Origin: Flavobacterium sp.
GTDB taxonomy: Bacteria; Bacteroidota; Bacteroidia; Flavobacteriales; Flavobacteriaceae
Assembly: GCA_024644655.1 (NCBI GenBank)
Contig: JAHEHJ010000002.1
Coordinates: 1 to 64,000 of the forward strand
Direction of reading: 5' to 3'
DNA length: 64,000 bases
Shown: positions 1 to 8,173 of the stretch, piece by piece
Position numbering within the stretch: position 1 is the first letter of the stretch
Layout: the number at the start of each line of letters is the position of its first letter
The notes under the pieces: model-generated
The model's database searches: none
Told to the model about the DNA's origin: nothing
Seen by the model: the letters and a program-made list of their open reading frames with translations, nothing else
Made by a program: the position numbers and the translations under genes

Positions 1-89
1 GCCAATGCTCGTATAACAGGAACCGTCATCGCAACGTCGCCCATGGCAGACAATCGGATGACGGCTATATGTGTAATGGTTTTAGACAA
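1..89 (-). CDS. Glycosyltransferase family 9 (heptosyltransferase-like), N-terminal fragment
   Basis: The minus strand running off the left edge encodes an N-terminus containing HIAVIRLSAMGDVAMTVPV, the typical start of GT9 lipopolysaccharide heptosyltransferases (nucleotide-sugar-binding Rossmann fold of a GT-B enzyme). Only about 29 residues are visible. No ATG is available in frame before the motif, so the start is probably the TTG at 87-89, just after the stop of the upstream DUF4254 gene. GT9 genes commonly follow DUF4254 genes in flavobacteria, so the two probably form an operon. The family is clear, but the acceptor and the donor sugar cannot be told from this fragment. Confidence 0.75.
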   Translation of the reverse strand, partial: MSKTITHIAVIRLSAMGDVAMTVPVIRAL

Positions 90-99
90 AGTGTCTGGC

Positions 100-705
100 T
101 TATTTCTTGTTTTGATACAAAACCGGATTCAAATCATCATCATTGTACATCTTCATTTGTTTGTACACTTTCATGAATTTATCACCATTCTCTATATCCG
201 TCAATAAATCATTGATAGACGTAAACATATCGCTCTTTTGATCCAACAATACATTCAATTTTTCTTGACATTTCGCACGGTGTTCTGCAGTTGCATCTGC
301 GCGAGTAGCTTCTTCATTCATATGGTAAATCTTCAAAGCCAAAATAGACAAACGGTCAATAGCCCATGCCGGACTCTCCGTATTGATTTTAGCATTGGCT
401 TTCACCGCTACATCTTGATGTTTTTGAAGAAAATAACTGTCAATATATTCAACCATGTCAGTACGAACTTGATTTGACGCATCAATCTTTCTTTTCAAAA
501 CTAAAGCAGCAACGGGGTCAATTTGAGGGTCACGAATGATATCCTCATAATGCCACTGAACGGTATCTACCCAGTTTTTGGCATACAGTAAATATTCAAT
601 GGTTCCTTTAGTATAGGGGTTTAAAGTAGGTTGATATACATCGTCTATAACGTGGTAATCTTTAATACTTTGCTCAAAAATAGGAAAGGCAAATTGTGAA
701 AACAT
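100..705 (-). CDS. DUF4254 domain protein
   Basis: This 201-residue soluble protein has no signal peptide or membrane segment. It is mostly helical and charged, with a conserved-looking segment SPAWAIDRLSILALKIYHM around residues 110-129. It matches what I recall of the DUF4254 family in Bacteroidetes, whose biochemical function is unknown. It is the first gene of a minus-strand unit with the GT9 gene 10 bp downstream, so a link to lipopolysaccharide core assembly is an inference from context. A good promoter lies just upstream (724-752). The ATG at 703-705 is the only sensible start. Confidence 0.8.
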   Translation of the reverse strand: MFSQFAFPIFEQSIKDYHVIDDVYQPTLNPYTKGTIEYLLYAKNWVDTVQWHYEDIIRDPQIDPVAALVLKRKIDASNQVRTDMVEYIDSYFLQKHQDVAVKANAKINTESPAWAIDRLSILALKIYHMNEEATRADATAEHRAKCQEKLNVLLDQKSDMFTSINDLLTDIENGDKFMKVYKQMKMYNDDDLNPVLYQNKK

Positions 706-723
706 AACTTAGATTTTTATTTG

Positions 724-752
724 CAAAGATAGTTTTTATACTTTTACCTCAA
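724..752 (-). promoter_or_regulatory. Bacteroidetes-type promoter for the DUF4254/GT9 unit
   Basis: On the minus strand, TATCTTTG (724-731) fits the Bacteroidetes -7 box TAnnTTTG exactly. A TTG -33 element (750-752) lies 18 bp further upstream, within the usual spacing. Transcription would begin a few bases before the ATG at 705. Confidence 0.6.
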
Positions 753-772
753 CATACAAAATTTAGTCGTCC

Positions 773-1426
773 ATGCATATTCATTATATCTCAGAACAAA
801 ACAGTATTCTAAATCACTTTTTGGCCCAAATTAGAGATGTTACTATCCAAAAAGACAGCATGCGTTTTCGTAAAAACATTGAGCGGATCGGAGAAATAAT
901 GGCATACGAATTAAGCAAAACACTCGAATATAAAGAAGTAGACGTACAAACTCCTCTAGGCATAAAACACACCACAACGCTAGCCGAACCTGTAGTGTTG
1001 TGTTCAATTCTTAGAGCCGGTTTAGCTTTACATACTGGTTTTTTGAATACGTTTGATAATGCCGAAAACGGATTTGTATCCGCCTATAGACACCACTATA
1101 ATCAAGATGATAAATTCGAAATCTTAGTAGAATATCAAGCCGCTCCCTCTTTTGAAAATAAAAACTTGATCCTAATAGACCCCATGCTAGCTACGGGGCA
1201 ATCTATTGTTGCCGTGTTGAATAAATTGCATTTGGAACAAAAACCAAAAGAAATCCACATTGCCGTAGTCATAGCAGCCCCAGAAGGAATTCGGTTTCTA
1301 GAACAAAACCTACCGAGTAATTGCCATCTTTGGGTAGCCGCACTTGACGAAAAACTCAATGAAAAAAACTATATAATTCCAGGTCTTGGAGATGCTGGAG
1401 ATCTAGCCTACGGTAGCAAATTATAA
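773..1426 (+). CDS. upp: Uracil phosphoribosyltransferase
   Basis: This 217-residue cytosolic enzyme should make UMP from uracil and PRPP in pyrimidine salvage. The PRPP-binding loop is LILIDPMLATGQS (about 132-144), and the C-terminal uracil-binding signature IIPGLGDAGDLAYG is at about 201-214. SILRAGLAL near residue 80 is also typical. Length is normal for the family. The gene is divergent from DUF4254, and its last 6 bp overlap the 3' end of the convergent DUF6427 gene. Its neighbourhood with DUF6427, DUF6341 and purD is one I recognise from flavobacteria. Confidence 0.95.
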   Translation: MHIHYISEQNSILNHFLAQIRDVTIQKDSMRFRKNIERIGEIMAYELSKTLEYKEVDVQTPLGIKHTTTLAEPVVLCSILRAGLALHTGFLNTFDNAENGFVSAYRHHYNQDDKFEILVEYQAAPSFENKNLILIDPMLATGQSIVAVLNKLHLEQKPKEIHIAVVIAAPEGIRFLEQNLPSNCHLWVAALDEKLNEKNYIIPGLGDAGDLAYGSKL

Positions 1427-2350
1427 TTGTATAAAATAAGCGATAAAACAACCTATCGTAACTAATGACAATACAATCTCCTGATACATTTTATTAGTAG
1501 AGTATTCAATGTTATTCGTCCCCATTACCGCTAACGGCATAAACGAAAACAACAACAACGAACTGTTTTTGTCGGGTGACATCATAAATAGTAAACCACC
1601 TATTAGGAAAGCAACTATCATCTTTTTATAGGAAGCTTGCAGGATTAACGGTCTATTGGTTAATGAAAAAACCGCGGTTAACAAGAAATAAACCCCGATA
1701 ATAGAATACAGTATCATAGCCATATTTTGATAACTATAGGTCAAATACTGCCATTCAAAATCAACTTGCGTTTGAGACAAAACTTGATGAATCCATTTCG
1801 GATTATATACCATTGAAGTTAAACCAAATATAACGGCTACTACTATAAAGGCAATAAAAGGCAACAACCAATTGCGGTAATCTCTTGACACATGAAACAA
1901 AATCGATAGATATACTATAAAAATAAAAAGGATACACCAAAAGTGAAACAAACTCGCAATGAAGATCCACATCGAGGCATCAAATATTTTCTCTTTTGGG
2001 GCTTTTAAAGTTTGTAACGAAATCATTCTTCTCATCGCCAACAACAAGAAGAAATTAGCAAATAACAAATGGGTGTCAATAAATAGTTGTGGAAATAACA
2101 TCAAAAAGAGTAAGAAAAACAAAACCGTATAGCAACTGTTTTTAGTCAATCCGTTTTTCTTAACCATAAAATTAACTAAGAAAAAAGAGGCCAATAATAA
2201 CACTATCAATTTGCTAACTCCAATTAATCCTAATGAAGTAGTTACCTGAACAGAACCGTTATTCAAGTATAGAACAAAGAATACAATCAAAAGAACTACA
2301 ATTAAAGAATAATTTAGAATTGTAGATTTTTTAAAAATACTTGTAATCAT
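1421..2350 (-). CDS. DUF6427-like polytopic membrane protein
   Basis: This 309-residue protein is strongly hydrophobic, with about eight to ten predicted membrane helices spread over the full length and short basic loops. The N-terminus MITSIFKKSTILNYSL matches my memory of the flavobacterial DUF6427 family. No catalytic motif is visible and no function is assigned. Its 3' end overlaps upp convergently by 6 bp. Its 5' end is divergent from the small DUF6341 gene, whose promoter overlaps this gene's first codons. Confidence 0.75.
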   Translation of the reverse strand: MITSIFKKSTILNYSLIVVLLIVFFVLYLNNGSVQVTTSLGLIGVSKLIVLLLASFFLVNFMVKKNGLTKNSCYTVLFFLLFLMLFPQLFIDTHLLFANFFLLLAMRRMISLQTLKAPKEKIFDASMWIFIASLFHFWCILFIFIVYLSILFHVSRDYRNWLLPFIAFIVVAVIFGLTSMVYNPKWIHQVLSQTQVDFEWQYLTYSYQNMAMILYSIIGVYFLLTAVFSLTNRPLILQASYKKMIVAFLIGGLLFMMSPDKNSSLLLFSFMPLAVMGTNNIEYSTNKMYQEIVLSLVTIGCFIAYFIQL

Positions 2351-2370
2351 GGGGATATTTTATACATTTG
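2341..2370 (+). promoter_or_regulatory. Promoter for the DUF6341 gene
   Basis: TTG at 2341-2343 and TACATTTG at 2363-2370 are separated by 19 bp, matching the Bacteroidetes -33/-7 pattern. The predicted transcription start lies about 20 bp before the ATG at 2397. This placement argues against translation starting at the upstream in-frame ATG at 2349. Confidence 0.6.
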
Positions 2371-2396
2371 TGACTGTAAATATAACATTTTATAAA

Positions 2397-2627
2397 ATGA
2401 AAGCATTTTTTGAAGGCATTCAAACCGTATTCGTAGACTTTTTATTCAAACCTTTTGATTGGTTACGCGCATTAGAATTAAGCAACTGGTGGCTAGCTAA
2501 TATCGTAAGTTGGACTTTGATGTTAGTTTGTGCTAGATACGTTATTTATTGGTGCAAACAATTAAAACAACACCAAGTTAACAACGAAGAAAACCAAGAT
2601 ACTACAGCGCATTCGTTCTTAAAATAG
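2397..2627 (+). CDS. DUF6341-like small membrane protein
   Basis: This is a 76-residue protein with one clear membrane helix (ANIVSWTLMLVCARYVIYWC, about 30-49) after an amphipathic N-terminus, and a polar tail ending in NQDTTAHSFLK. That tail and the MKAFFEGIQ start match the small DUF6341 proteins found beside purD in flavobacteria. I chose the ATG at 2397, not the in-frame ATG at 2349, because the promoter -7 box lies between them and family members start with MKAFF. The last 9 bp overlap the 3' end of purD on the other strand. Function is unknown. Confidence 0.75.
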   Translation: MKAFFEGIQTVFVDFLFKPFDWLRALELSNWWLANIVSWTLMLVCARYVIYWCKQLKQHQVNNEENQDTTAHSFLK

Positions 2628-3896
2628 ATCGAATCCTATATCTTTTCTAAAATACATCTTATCAAAATGTAGCTTGTCTATATTTTGATAAGATTTTTTT
2701 ATGGCTTCTTGGAAATTAGCACCATAAGACGTCACGGCTAATACCCTACCCCCATTGGACACTACATTCCCTTTTGCATCTATAGTCGTTCCTGCATGAA
2801 ATACTATAGAGTCATTAACGGCATCTAAACCAGTGATTTCATATCCTTTTTCATAATCCTCTGGATACCCTCCCGAAACTACCATTATAGTCGTTGCACT
2901 TCTTTCATCAATTTCTAATGAAATTTCATCCAGCTTTTGAGAAGCAACAGCCTTAAACAAAGCCACTAAATCCGACTTAATCCTAGGCATAACAACTTCG
3001 GTCTCTGGATCACCCATACGCACATTATATTCAATAACCATAGGTTCACCCTGAACGACTATCAAACCTATGAACACAAATCCTTTATATTCGATACGAT
3101 CATCTTGCAACCCTTGAATAGTAGGTTTTACTATGCGCTCTTCTATTTTATGTAAAAGTATTTCATCTGCAAAAGGAACTGGTGAAACGGCTCCCATACC
3201 ACCAGTATTTAAGCCTGTGTCTCCTTCACCAATACGCTTATAATCTTTAGCCGTGGGGAGTATTTTGTAGTTTTTACCATCGGTCAAAACAAAACAACTC
3301 AACTCTATTCCATCCAAAAATTCTTCAATAACAACTTTGGAACTCGCTTGCCCAAATTTAGAATGCAATAACATATTTCGAAGTTCGGCTTTTGCTTCGT
3401 CTAAATCCTGAAGAATTAAAACGCCTTTTCCAGCCGCTAATCCATCCGCTTTTAAAACATAGGGAGGATTTAATGTCTCTAAAAAACGGCATCCTTTTTC
3501 TACAGTTTCTGCTGTAAAGCTGTCATAAGCCGCCGTTGGAATTCGGTGTTTTATTAAAAATTCTTTAGCAAATTCCTTACTCCCTTCTAATTGAGCCCCT
3601 TTTTGAGACGGCCCTATAACTGGAATGTTTGTTAATTGACTATCATTCTTAAAATAATCGTATATACCCAAAACTAAAGGATCTTCAGGCCCAACAACAA
3701 CCATGTCTACTTCTTCTTTTAAAACAAAAGATTTTATAGATTCAAAATCTGTTATAGATAATGCAACATTAGTAGCTATAGCCTGTGTTCCTGCATTCCC
3801 AGGAGCTATAAAAAGGGTATCACAGTTTAAGCTTTGTAATAATTTATAGGCTAATGCATGTTCTCTGCCTCCAGAACCAAGTAGTAAAATTGTCAT
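2619..3896 (-). CDS. purD: Phosphoribosylamine-glycine ligase (GAR synthetase)
   Basis: This 425-residue ATP-grasp enzyme joins phosphoribosylamine and glycine to give GAR, the second step of de novo purine synthesis. Visible signatures are the N-terminal ILLLGSGGREHALAY, the ATP-grasp segment LKADGLAAGKGV (about 146-157), GLNTGGMGAVSPVPF and the metal-site motif EYNVRMGDPETE. Length is normal and no domain is missing. It is transcribed alone, away from the T9SS gene at 3995. Its 3' end overlaps the DUF6341 gene convergently. Confidence 0.96.
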   Translation of the reverse strand: MTILLLGSGGREHALAYKLLQSLNCDTLFIAPGNAGTQAIATNVALSITDFESIKSFVLKEEVDMVVVGPEDPLVLGIYDYFKNDSQLTNIPVIGPSQKGAQLEGSKEFAKEFLIKHRIPTAAYDSFTAETVEKGCRFLETLNPPYVLKADGLAAGKGVLILQDLDEAKAELRNMLLHSKFGQASSKVVIEEFLDGIELSCFVLTDGKNYKILPTAKDYKRIGEGDTGLNTGGMGAVSPVPFADEILLHKIEERIVKPTIQGLQDDRIEYKGFVFIGLIVVQGEPMVIEYNVRMGDPETEVVMPRIKSDLVALFKAVASQKLDEISLEIDERSATTIMVVSGGYPEDYEKGYEITGLDAVNDSIVFHAGTTIDAKGNVVSNGGRVLAVTSYGANFQEAIKKSYQNIDKLHFDKMYFRKDIGFDLF

Positions 3897-3919
3897 AATG
3901 TAGTTGTGTGTTAAGGATG

Positions 3920-3927
3920 CAAAAATA
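3920..3927 (-). promoter_or_regulatory. Putative -7 box for purD
   Basis: The minus strand reads TATTTTTG here, an exact TAnnTTTG match 24 bp before the purD ATG. A convincing -33 element was not identified. Confidence 0.4.
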
Positions 3928-3994
3928 GTATCTTTATTTTTTTATAGCATAATTTTTACTAATTTAGACGCTTTAAAACATTAAATCAACATTT

Positions 3995-5329
3995 ATGAAA
4001 AAACTATTACTTTCTTTTTCTCTTTTAATGGGGTTGTTTTCAAATGCTCAAACTTGGATTTCTCAAGCTACTGGATTTGATATTGCTTCAAGAGGAATCT
4101 CTGAAATTCATATTGTAGACGCTAATACGGTTTGGGCTCTCGCTTTTGATGGCTCTGGTGCTGCAGCTAACATACAAGAATTTACAAGAACTACTGATGC
4201 AGGAAGTACTTGGACACCTGGACTTATTGAAATGGGGGATCCAAACCTAGAAATCAACAGTATTTGTGCTGTAGATGGAAACACTGCTTGGGTAAGTGCG
4301 CTTATCCCTGCCGATGGAAATGGTCAAATTTTTAAAACTATTGATGGTGGACTTACTTGGGAACAACAAAATCCTAGTGCGTACCAAACTACAGGATCTT
4401 CCTTTTTAAATGGAGTTCACTTTTTTGATGCAAACAATGGGGTGTCCTATGGTGACCCTGTTGGAAGTGACTTTGAAGTTTACACTACTAGTGATGGTGG
4501 TTTAACTTGGAATCCAATCAATCCAGCAAATATACCAGCTCCTGCAAGTGGAGAGTATGGTTATAATGGATTGCCAATTATAGCAGGTAATTCTCTTTGG
4601 TTTACCACTAATAAAGGAAAATTATACAAAACAAGTGACATGGGTGTTACTTGGACAAAAGTTAGTGGACCTACAGGTATCACTGATTTTGGATCAACAG
4701 CTATTAACGGTCAAGTTCGCTTTACAGACGACAACAACGGATTTGTATTAGGAACGACTAATGGTGGAGCTGCTACACCAACATACAAAATATGGAGAAC
4801 TACTAATGGAGGAACTACTTGGGCTACTGGTGTTACCTATACTGGTTATAGACTAATGACTTACGTTCCTGGAACATCTACTATAGTAGCTTGTGGTGCT
4901 GGTACAACTTCTGGTGGTACTGGATCGGCATACAGTAATGATAACGGAGTAACTTGGACAACTATTGATACAGGAACTCAAAGATTAACACCTGCTTTCT
5001 TAAACGCAACAACTGGATGGTGTGGCGGATTTAGTGCTGATGCAATTACAGATGGTATTTTTATGTTTAGTGGAAATTTAGGAAACCAACAATTCTCAAA
5101 CTCTACTTTTAAAGTATATCCTAATCCAGCTACAGATGTTGTAACTATTGCTTCTAATCTTGACACATACCATGTTAAAGTAACGGATATCGCTGGAAAA
5201 GTGATGTTAAATAAAGATTTTAATGGTGTAGAAAATACAGTAGATGTTTCTACTTATGCTACTGGTGTTTATTTCTTCGAAGTAAATTCTGGAAACAAAT
5301 CAGAAACAATTAAAATTATGAAAAATTAA
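3995..5329 (+). CDS. Secreted Asp-box beta-propeller protein with T9SS type A sorting domain
   Basis: The 444-residue protein starts with a Sec signal peptide (cleavage after SNA, about residue 18). The body carries at least six Asp-box (BNR) motifs of the S/T-x-D-x-G-x-T-W type: TTDAGSTW, TIDGGLTW, TSDGGLTW, TSDMGVTW, TTNGGTTW and SNDNGVTW. These indicate a six- to seven-bladed propeller of the sortilin/Ycf48-like kind. The last 75 residues (FKVYPNPATD to ETIKIMKN) form a T9SS type A C-terminal domain, so export and cell-surface attachment or release are expected. Substrate or partner is unknown. A strong terminator follows. Confidence 0.88.
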   Translation: MKKLLLSFSLLMGLFSNAQTWISQATGFDIASRGISEIHIVDANTVWALAFDGSGAAANIQEFTRTTDAGSTWTPGLIEMGDPNLEINSICAVDGNTAWVSALIPADGNGQIFKTIDGGLTWEQQNPSAYQTTGSSFLNGVHFFDANNGVSYGDPVGSDFEVYTTSDGGLTWNPINPANIPAPASGEYGYNGLPIIAGNSLWFTTNKGKLYKTSDMGVTWTKVSGPTGITDFGSTAINGQVRFTDDNNGFVLGTTNGGAATPTYKIWRTTNGGTTWATGVTYTGYRLMTYVPGTSTIVACGAGTTSGGTGSAYSNDNGVTWTTIDTGTQRLTPAFLNATTGWCGGFSADAITDGIFMFSGNLGNQQFSNSTFKVYPNPATDVVTIASNLDTYHVKVTDIAGKVMLNKDFNGVENTVDVSTYATGVYFFEVNSGNKSETIKIMKN

Positions 5330-5350
5330 TACTAATAATATAGTATTTTT

Positions 5351-5378
5351 AAGGGCTAACTTTCGTTAGCCCTTTTTT
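5351..5378 (+). terminator. Rho-independent terminator after the Asp-box gene
   Basis: A perfect 10-bp stem, AAGGGCTAAC with GTTAGCCCTT, encloses the loop TTTC and is followed by a T tract. It ends 9 bp before the ATG of the CapK-like gene, so that gene must be reached by read-through or by a promoter inside this short stretch. Confidence 0.9.
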
Positions 5379-5386
5379 ATTGCCTT

Positions 5387-6703
5387 ATGTGGTCACTTTT
5401 TAATTTATCGCTTAAAATCAATGGCTTTCCCATAAAGAATGCCCAAAAAGTATTTGAGGAAATAAGTAATATTCCCGAGAATGAATTTGAAAAACACACC
5501 TTCGAGAAAAAGAAGGAAATTGTGGAGTTCCATTTAACACACAACCCCTCCTATCAAGAGTTCGTTGGTTCCCCTACTTATACATCATGGGAACAATTAC
5601 CCATAATGACTAAAAAGGATTTTCAAAAACCTTTACTAGAAAGACTTTCAAAAGGATATTCTAAAAAAAACAGCTACATCAATAAAACCTCTGGCTCGAG
5701 TGGAACCCCGTTTATTTTTGCCAAAGATAAATTTTCACATGCCTTAACTTGGGCCTGTATATTTAATCGGTTTGGATGGTATTCTATAAATTTTAATAGC
5801 TCTCTACAAGCTCGATTTTATGGAATCCCATTGGATCCAATAGGTAACTTCAAAGAACGCTTCAAAGACGTTCTAAGCCATCGATACCGCTTCCCTATTT
5901 TTGATTTATCAGATGAAGTATTAAAAAAAATACTATTTGATTTTACTCGAAAAAAGTTTGATTATATAAACGGATATACTAGTTCAATAGTGTTGTTTGC
6001 CAAATATTTAAAGCAACAAAACGTAGTGCTTTCATCAGTTTGTCCAAGCTTGAAATTTTGTATCGTTACGTCTGAAATGCTTTTTGATGTCGATAAATTA
6101 CTTTTAGAAGAGCAATTGGGTATTCCTATCGTAAATGAATATGGTGCCTCTGAGTTAGATTTAATAGCTTTTCAAAATATAGAAGGAGAATGGCAGGTCA
6201 ATTCCGAAACTTTATATGTTGAGATTTTAGACAACAACAACAACATACTCCCCTATGGACAAGAAGGACGAGTGGTTATAACATCTTTATATAATAAAGC
6301 ACATCCATTTATAAGATATGATCTTGGAGATATTGGTATATTGGATGAAAAAAGCACTTTCAAAAAACCTATTCTTAAAAAATTAATAGGTCGAACAAAT
6401 GATATTGCAATTTTACCAAGTGGCAAAAAAGTTCCTGGACTAACTTTTTATTATGTTACTAAAAGCATAATAGAAGATGATGGTAATGTAAAAGAATTTA
6501 TCATAAAGCAAACCAGAATTGATGCTTTTGACATTGAATATGTAAGTCAAAATAGCTTAACTAATGAACAAATTGATTTCATTGAAAAAGCAATTACAAC
6601 CTATTTAGAAAAAGGGTTGACTTTTACCTTTATAAGAAAAGAAAAACTATTACGAACAAAAAGAGGTAAACTTAAACAATTTGTTACACTGGTAAAACTA
6701 TAA
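5387..6703 (+). CDS. CapK / phenylacetate-CoA ligase-like adenylating enzyme
   Basis: This 438-residue protein belongs to the ANL superfamily branch containing PaaK and capsule-locus CapK proteins. The phosphate-binding loop TSGSSGTPF lies at about 101-109, and NEYGASELD is the adenylate-forming motif. RYDLGDIG and the C-terminal KKLIGRTND hinge are also seen. These enzymes activate a carboxylic acid as an acyl-adenylate. In polysaccharide loci a role in acyl or amino-acid decoration of a sugar is suspected but not proven. The start at 5387 fits the family N-terminus (LFNLSLKINGFP) even though it lies only 9 bp past a terminator. Confidence 0.8.
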   Translation: MWSLFNLSLKINGFPIKNAQKVFEEISNIPENEFEKHTFEKKKEIVEFHLTHNPSYQEFVGSPTYTSWEQLPIMTKKDFQKPLLERLSKGYSKKNSYINKTSGSSGTPFIFAKDKFSHALTWACIFNRFGWYSINFNSSLQARFYGIPLDPIGNFKERFKDVLSHRYRFPIFDLSDEVLKKILFDFTRKKFDYINGYTSSIVLFAKYLKQQNVVLSSVCPSLKFCIVTSEMLFDVDKLLLEEQLGIPIVNEYGASELDLIAFQNIEGEWQVNSETLYVEILDNNNNILPYGQEGRVVITSLYNKAHPFIRYDLGDIGILDEKSTFKKPILKKLIGRTNDIAILPSGKKVPGLTFYYVTKSIIEDDGNVKEFIIKQTRIDAFDIEYVSQNSLTNEQIDFIEKAITTYLEKGLTFTFIRKEKLLRTKRGKLKQFVTLVKL

Positions 6704-6988
6704 GTTGACTTAAATCTGAAGTGTGAAAAAGAATACTCTTTTGAAGTGAATACGTATTTGGTTGTATAACACCGACAAATTGTGAGGTTTAATTCATTTT
6801 TTGAAGTTTAAAGTATATTTGTATAATTCATTACTTATTATTACTCTTGTGAAATACTTATAACTAAGCGTCTTTAGTACATTTATTAGTTTTTATTTAG
6901 TAAGTATGAATTAATTAACAATGTGTTTATAGTAGAAATTAAAAAGGGTATAAATACATATTTCTCTAGAAATACCTATTACTAACTA
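6704..6988 (+). promoter_or_regulatory. 285-bp leader with a putative promoter before the GT4 gene
   Basis: No coding potential was seen. TATATTTG at 6814-6821 matches the -7 consensus and would give a leader of about 160 nt before the ATG at 6989. No clear terminator follows the CapK-like gene, so read-through from it is also possible. The -33 element is unclear. Confidence 0.35.
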
Positions 6989-8173
6989 ATGGAAAAAATT
7001 CTAATCATATCCAATTATTATCCTCCTGAAAAAGGAGCGGCAGCCAATAGAATAGAACAATTAGCATTAAAGTTAAAAAAAAATAACTATCAAGTAACGG
7101 TTGTGTGCCCTTTGGGAAATTACCCCAAAGGAGCGTTATTTCCAGAATACAAAGGCAAATTTTCTGTAACAGAAAATCAACAAGGAATTGAAGTAAATCG
7201 TCTTTGGATTTATCCCAGTGTTAGTAAAAATTTATTCATCCGTTTAATTTCGGTGATTTCATTTACAAGTTGTTTGTTTTTTTATTTAGTATTTAAAAAA
7301 ACTCCTAAAAAGGTAATAGTCCAATCACCCCCATTATTACTTTCCTATATTTCCTTACTAGTTCTTGCTCTAAAGAGAAAAAAGATAATTCTTAACGTTT
7401 CCGATTTATGGCCATTATCAGCTATTGAATTTAATGCATTAAAATCAGGGTCATTTTCTCATAAAATATCACTCTATTTTGAAAAATTCATATATAAAAA
7501 AGCAACCTTAATTTTAGGTCAATCTCAAGAAATAATTACACATATACAATCTATCAATTCAAATAAGAAATGTTATTTGTATCGTAATTTTCCAGATCAT
7601 AATTTAACAGAAATGAATTTGGTTACTCAAAAAGAACAGCCTATTAAAGTGTTTTATGCTGGTCTTTTAGGTATGGCACAAGGAGTGTCAGAGCTTTGTG
7701 AAAAAATCGATTTAACTGGATTAAATATTGAATTTCATGTGTTTGGAGAGGGTGTTGAAAAAAATCAAATAGAAGGTCTAATTTTGGCTCAAACCCAACC
7801 TAAAATTTTCTTTCATGGAATGTTAGACCGTAAATCACTGCACAATTTGTTAAAAACCTTTGACATTGCAATTGTTCCTTTAAAAACAAAAATTTATGGG
7901 TGTGTTCCATCTAAAATTTTTGAATATGGAAGTCTAGGATTTCCAATCTTATATTTTGGAGGAGGAGAAGGAGAATCAATTGTAGCTGATAATAAATTAG
8001 GGTGGGTTGTTGAATTAAAGAATTATGATGCCTTGAATTCAACTTTACAAGAAATAGCAATATTAGATTCTGAAACATTAGAAATCATGAAAAAAAGGAT
8101 ATTCCATGAAACTAAACACTCTTTTAATTTAGATAATCAGATAAAAGAATTAATTGATGCAGGAGTATTTTAA
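6989..8173 (+). CDS. Glycosyltransferase family 4 (WbuB-like)
   Basis: This 394-residue GT-B glycosyltransferase has the N-terminal acceptor domain start ILIISNYYPPEKGAAANRIEQLALKL-type motif (within residues 4-30). A hydrophobic segment near 80-105 probably attaches it to the membrane. The C-terminal donor domain includes VFYAGLLGMAQG and the E-x7-E region near SKIFEYGSLGFPILYFGGGEGE. It resembles WbuB/WcaI-type enzymes of O-antigen and colanic acid pathways. It is the last plus-strand gene before the convergent minus-strand locus, and its stop overlaps the 3' end of the sugar-transferase gene by 4 bp. Confidence 0.85.
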   Translation: MEKILIISNYYPPEKGAAANRIEQLALKLKKNNYQVTVVCPLGNYPKGALFPEYKGKFSVTENQQGIEVNRLWIYPSVSKNLFIRLISVISFTSCLFFYLVFKKTPKKVIVQSPPLLLSYISLLVLALKRKKIILNVSDLWPLSAIEFNALKSGSFSHKISLYFEKFIYKKATLILGQSQEIITHIQSINSNKKCYLYRNFPDHNLTEMNLVTQKEQPIKVFYAGLLGMAQGVSELCEKIDLTGLNIEFHVFGEGVEKNQIEGLILAQTQPKIFFHGMLDRKSLHNLLKTFDIAIVPLKTKIYGCVPSKIFEYGSLGFPILYFGGGEGESIVADNKLGWVVELKNYDALNSTLQEIAILDSETLEIMKKRIFHETKHSFNLDNQIKELIDAGVF

